A stretch of 6,853 bases of DNA from assembly GCA_030613745.1 (NCBI GenBank), contig JAUWLK010000146.1, positions 1-6,853 on the forward strand. Reading direction: 5' to 3'. The first letter of the stretch is position 1, and each line of letters begins with the position of its first letter. The notes beneath the pieces were generated by a model that worked only from the letters and a program-made list of their open reading frames with translations, was not told the DNA's origin and did not search any database. The stretch comes from Flavobacteriaceae bacterium (GTDB lineage: Bacteria > Bacteroidota > Bacteroidia > Flavobacteriales > Flavobacteriaceae). A program made the translations under genes and the position numbers. This document shows positions 4,804-6,853 of this stretch, piece after piece.

Positions 4804-6513
4804 ATGATTCTAACTCAAAAATATTCGACTTTTTATACATTAATTGAGAAATTACAATCTGCAAAAAACAAATGGGTACTATTACCTGTAGATCAAAAAA
4901 TCAAAAAATTAATTGATGTAAAAAATAAAACTGGTAAATATGCTCAGCAATGGGTTGATTTGGCAGTAGAAAATAAACAAATTGATAAAAACTCACCTTT
5001 ATCTGGTGAGGAATGGAGTACCGGACCGTGGGCGGTTATTTACACCGTAAACGCTTATATAAAAACCCTTGAAGAGATTCAAAGTGGGAATATAGCCAAT
5101 TTGATAAAAGGAATTGAAACAAGAAATGACGGACAGATTAAGGTTCGTGTTTTTCCTTCAGATATTTATGAAAATCTATTGTTTAATCAAATAAAAGGTG
5201 AAGTTTGGATGCAAAAAGGAGTAACAAAAAATAACCTTTTGCAAAATATGGCAGCATTTTATCATCAAAAAAAACCTCAAGGAAAAGTCAGTTTAGTGTT
5301 AGGTGCTGGTAATATTAATTCAATTCCGCCGCTTGATGTACTTTATAATTTGATAGTCAAAGGTGAAGTTTCTTTGTTGAAAATGAATCCTGTTAACGAT
5401 TATCTTACACCAATTTTTAAAAAGATTTTTGAAACCTTTATAAATGATGATTATGTAAAAATTGTAAATGGAGGAATTGATGAAGGAAAATACCTTACTT
5501 CACATCCCAAAATTGAAACAATCCACATTACTGGAAGTGAAAAAACACATGATGCCATAGTTTACGGGATTGGAAATAATGGTTTAAAAAGAAAAAAAGA
5601 AAACAATCCGGTTTTAGTTGCTTCAAAACCAATAAGAAGTGAACTTGGAGGAATTGGACCAATGATAGTAGTTCCCGGGCCATGGAATGATAAAGATATT
5701 GATTTTCAAGCACAAAATATTGTAACTGCTAAGTTGCATAACGGAGGTCATAATTGTGTTGCTTCTCAAGTATTGATTTTACCTGAAAGCTGGAAACAAT
5801 CTGATAAATTATTGAATAAAGTAAGGTATTATTTAAAAGAGGTGCCTTACAGAAAGGCGTATTATCCTGGTGCTGATATTAGACAAAAATCTGCAAAGAA
5901 ATCATATCCCAAAGCTGAAGAATTGATAGGAGAAATTCCGAGGACATTAATAACAGGAATTAATGCAAATAAAAAAGATGAATATGCCTTTTGTACCGAA
6001 TTTTTTGGTGCTGTTTATGCAGAAACAAGTATTGAAGGTGATACAGCCTTAGAGTTTTTACAAAATGCAGTTAAGTTTTGCAATAATTCATTACACGGAA
6101 CATTAGGAGCTACAATTTTGATTCATCCAGATACGATAAAAGAATTAGGAGATGAATTTGAAAATTGTATTGCCGATTTAAAATACGGTGCTATTGGAGT
6201 AAATATTTGGAATGGTGTAGTTTTTTTATTGCCTCAATGTACTTGGGGAGCATTTCCCGGTCATACTTATAATGATATTCAAAGCGGAATAGGGGTGGTG
6301 CATAATAGTTTGATGTTTGATAAGCCTGAAAAAACGGTATTATACGGGCCTTTTAAAACTTTGCCTAGAGCACTTAATTTAGCTCCGCCAAAACCACCTT
6401 GGTATGTTACTAATAAAACTGCAGATACGACTATGAAACGAATTACAAAATTTGCTTTAAAACCAAATATTTTGAACTTGCCAGGGATATTTATTTCTGC
6501 TTTAAAAGGATAA
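4804..6513 (+). CDS. Atypical aldehyde dehydrogenase family protein
   Basis: The 569-aa product belongs to the NAD(P)-dependent aldehyde dehydrogenase superfamily, whose members oxidise aldehydes to acids through a cysteine thioester. Key positions are retained: Asn170 in LGAGNINSIPP (transition-state Asn), ITGSEKTHD at 242-250 (cofactor-site FTGS equivalent), Glu280 in SELGG, catalytic Cys318 in NGGHNCVASQ, and EFFGAVYAE at 399-407 (EIFGPV equivalent). It is longer than the usual 480-500 aa: the N-terminal 130 residues and a tail after about 515 (PPKPPWYVTNKTADTTMKR) do not look like the standard family. Its sequence is far from betaine, succinate-semialdehyde or other named ALDHs, so the substrate is unknown. 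No signal peptide is seen. The next gene, a ChoD-like alcohol oxidoreductase, starts 15 bp downstream, suggesting a shared alcohol-aldehyde-acid route. Confidence 0.88.
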   Translation: MILTQKYSTFYTLIEKLQSAKNKWVLLPVDQKIKKLIDVKNKTGKYAQQWVDLAVENKQIDKNSPLSGEEWSTGPWAVIYTVNAYIKTLEEIQSGNIANLIKGIETRNDGQIKVRVFPSDIYENLLFNQIKGEVWMQKGVTKNNLLQNMAAFYHQKKPQGKVSLVLGAGNINSIPPLDVLYNLIVKGEVSLLKMNPVNDYLTPIFKKIFETFINDDYVKIVNGGIDEGKYLTSHPKIETIHITGSEKTHDAIVYGIGNNGLKRKKENNPVLVASKPIRSELGGIGPMIVVPGPWNDKDIDFQAQNIVTAKLHNGGHNCVASQVLILPESWKQSDKLLNKVRYYLKEVPYRKAYYPGADIRQKSAKKSYPKAEELIGEIPRTLITGINANKKDEYAFCTEFFGAVYAETSIEGDTALEFLQNAVKFCNNSLHGTLGATILIHPDTIKELGDEFENCIADLKYGAIGVNIWNGVVFLLPQCTWGAFPGHTYNDIQSGIGVVHNSLMFDKPEKTVLYGPFKTLPRALNLAPPKPPWYVTNKTADTTMKRITKFALKPNILNLPGIFISALKG

Positions 6514-6528
6514 TTTAATTCTATAGAA

Positions 6529-6853
6529 ATGAATTCAAAACAATACGACTACGATTATGTTATTATAGGATCCGGTTTTGGAGGCTCAGTTTCAGCTTTG
6601 CGATTATCTGAAAAAGGATATAAAGTCTTAGTAATTGAAAAAGGAAAATGGTTTCATGGTGAAGATTTTCCTAAAACCAATTGGGATTTAAAGAAATGGC
6701 TTTGGTTACCTTCATTTAAAATGTTTGGAATATTAAAGATGACTGTTTTTCGTCATGCCACTATTATAAGTGGCGTAGGAGTTGGAGGAGGTTCGTTGGT
6801 TTATGCCAATACTTTACCTATACCTAAAAGTGAATTTTTTAATAGTGGAAACT
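6529..6853 (+). CDS. GMC-family FAD oxidoreductase, ChoD/cholesterol-oxidase-like (N-terminal part, runs off the window)
   Basis: The first 108 residues are present. An N-terminal Rossmann fold binds FAD: YDYVIIGSGFGGSVSALRLS with the GxGxxG glycines at 14, 16 and 19, and the ribose-binding acid Glu37 in LVIEKG. GVGVGGGSLVYAN (82-94) is the GMC flavin-contact segment. The stretch between, with FPKTNWDLKKWLWLP, resembles mycobacterial ChoD (Rv3409c type) rather than choline or glucose dehydrogenases. Such enzymes oxidise alcohol groups of large hydrophobic substrates, but sterol activity cannot be assumed here. ATG 6529 lies 15 bp after the aldehyde dehydrogenase stop codon, with no terminator between them, so the two are probably one transcript. 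The catalytic C-terminal half lies beyond the window. Confidence 0.9.
   Translation, partial: MNSKQYDYDYVIIGSGFGGSVSALRLSEKGYKVLVIEKGKWFHGEDFPKTNWDLKKWLWLPSFKMFGILKMTVFRHATIISGVGVGGGSLVYANTLPIPKSEFFNSGN

Noticed and set aside
5528..5713. 61-codon minus-strand frame inside the aldehyde dehydrogenase
   Set aside because: It is antisense to the Glu280 region of the dehydrogenase and has no supporting feature.

Overview
The window looks like chromosomal DNA from a member of the Bacteroidota, most likely Flavobacteriaceae. The DNA is strongly AT-rich. Starts are preceded by A/T-rich sequence rather than clear Shine-Dalgarno motifs. Bacteroidota-type -7 boxes (TAnnTTTG) precede two of the genes. 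The protein set (Mrp tail plus NifU-domain protein, short bacterial homogentisate dioxygenase, HPPD, S23-type four-helix-bundle protein, ChoD-like GMC oxidoreductase) also fits flavobacteria.

Layout. (1) 1-373: the last codons of a probable Mrp/ApbC iron-sulfur carrier gene, a perfect 13-bp hairpin with a U-rich tail, then a 78-aa NifU-domain protein with a CxxC motif; this is an Fe-S cluster assembly/transfer neighbourhood. (2) 374-589: a spacer with a candidate -7 box and a possible 21-codon leader ORF. (3) 590-3351: a tyrosine-catabolism unit, hmgA (homogentisate 1,2-dioxygenase) followed by hppD (4-hydroxyphenylpyruvate dioxygenase). Between them sits a 119-aa four-helix-bundle gene of the 23S-rRNA-IVS/S23 family, flanked by complementary repeats. 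(4) 3352-3460: a degenerate 8-bp tandem repeat and a hairpin between convergent genes. (5) 3461-4717 (minus strand): a membrane-anchored alpha/beta-hydrolase fused to an NTF2-like domain. (6) 4804-6853 (plus strand): a divergent operon of an atypical aldehyde dehydrogenase and a ChoD-like FAD oxidoreductase that runs off the window.

How the genes work together. HppD converts 4-hydroxyphenylpyruvate to homogentisate, and HmgA opens the ring to maleylacetoacetate, so these two enzymes act in sequence. The later steps (isomerase, fumarylacetoacetase) are not in the window. The GMC oxidoreductase and aldehyde dehydrogenase could oxidise an alcohol to an aldehyde and then an acid, but the substrate cannot be read from the sequence.

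The most interesting structure is the four-helix-bundle gene with complementary ends between hmgA and hppD. It resembles the layout of ORF-bearing intervening sequences of 23S rRNA, but lies in a protein-coding operon. I saw no CRISPR array, tRNA, rRNA, transposase or defence system.
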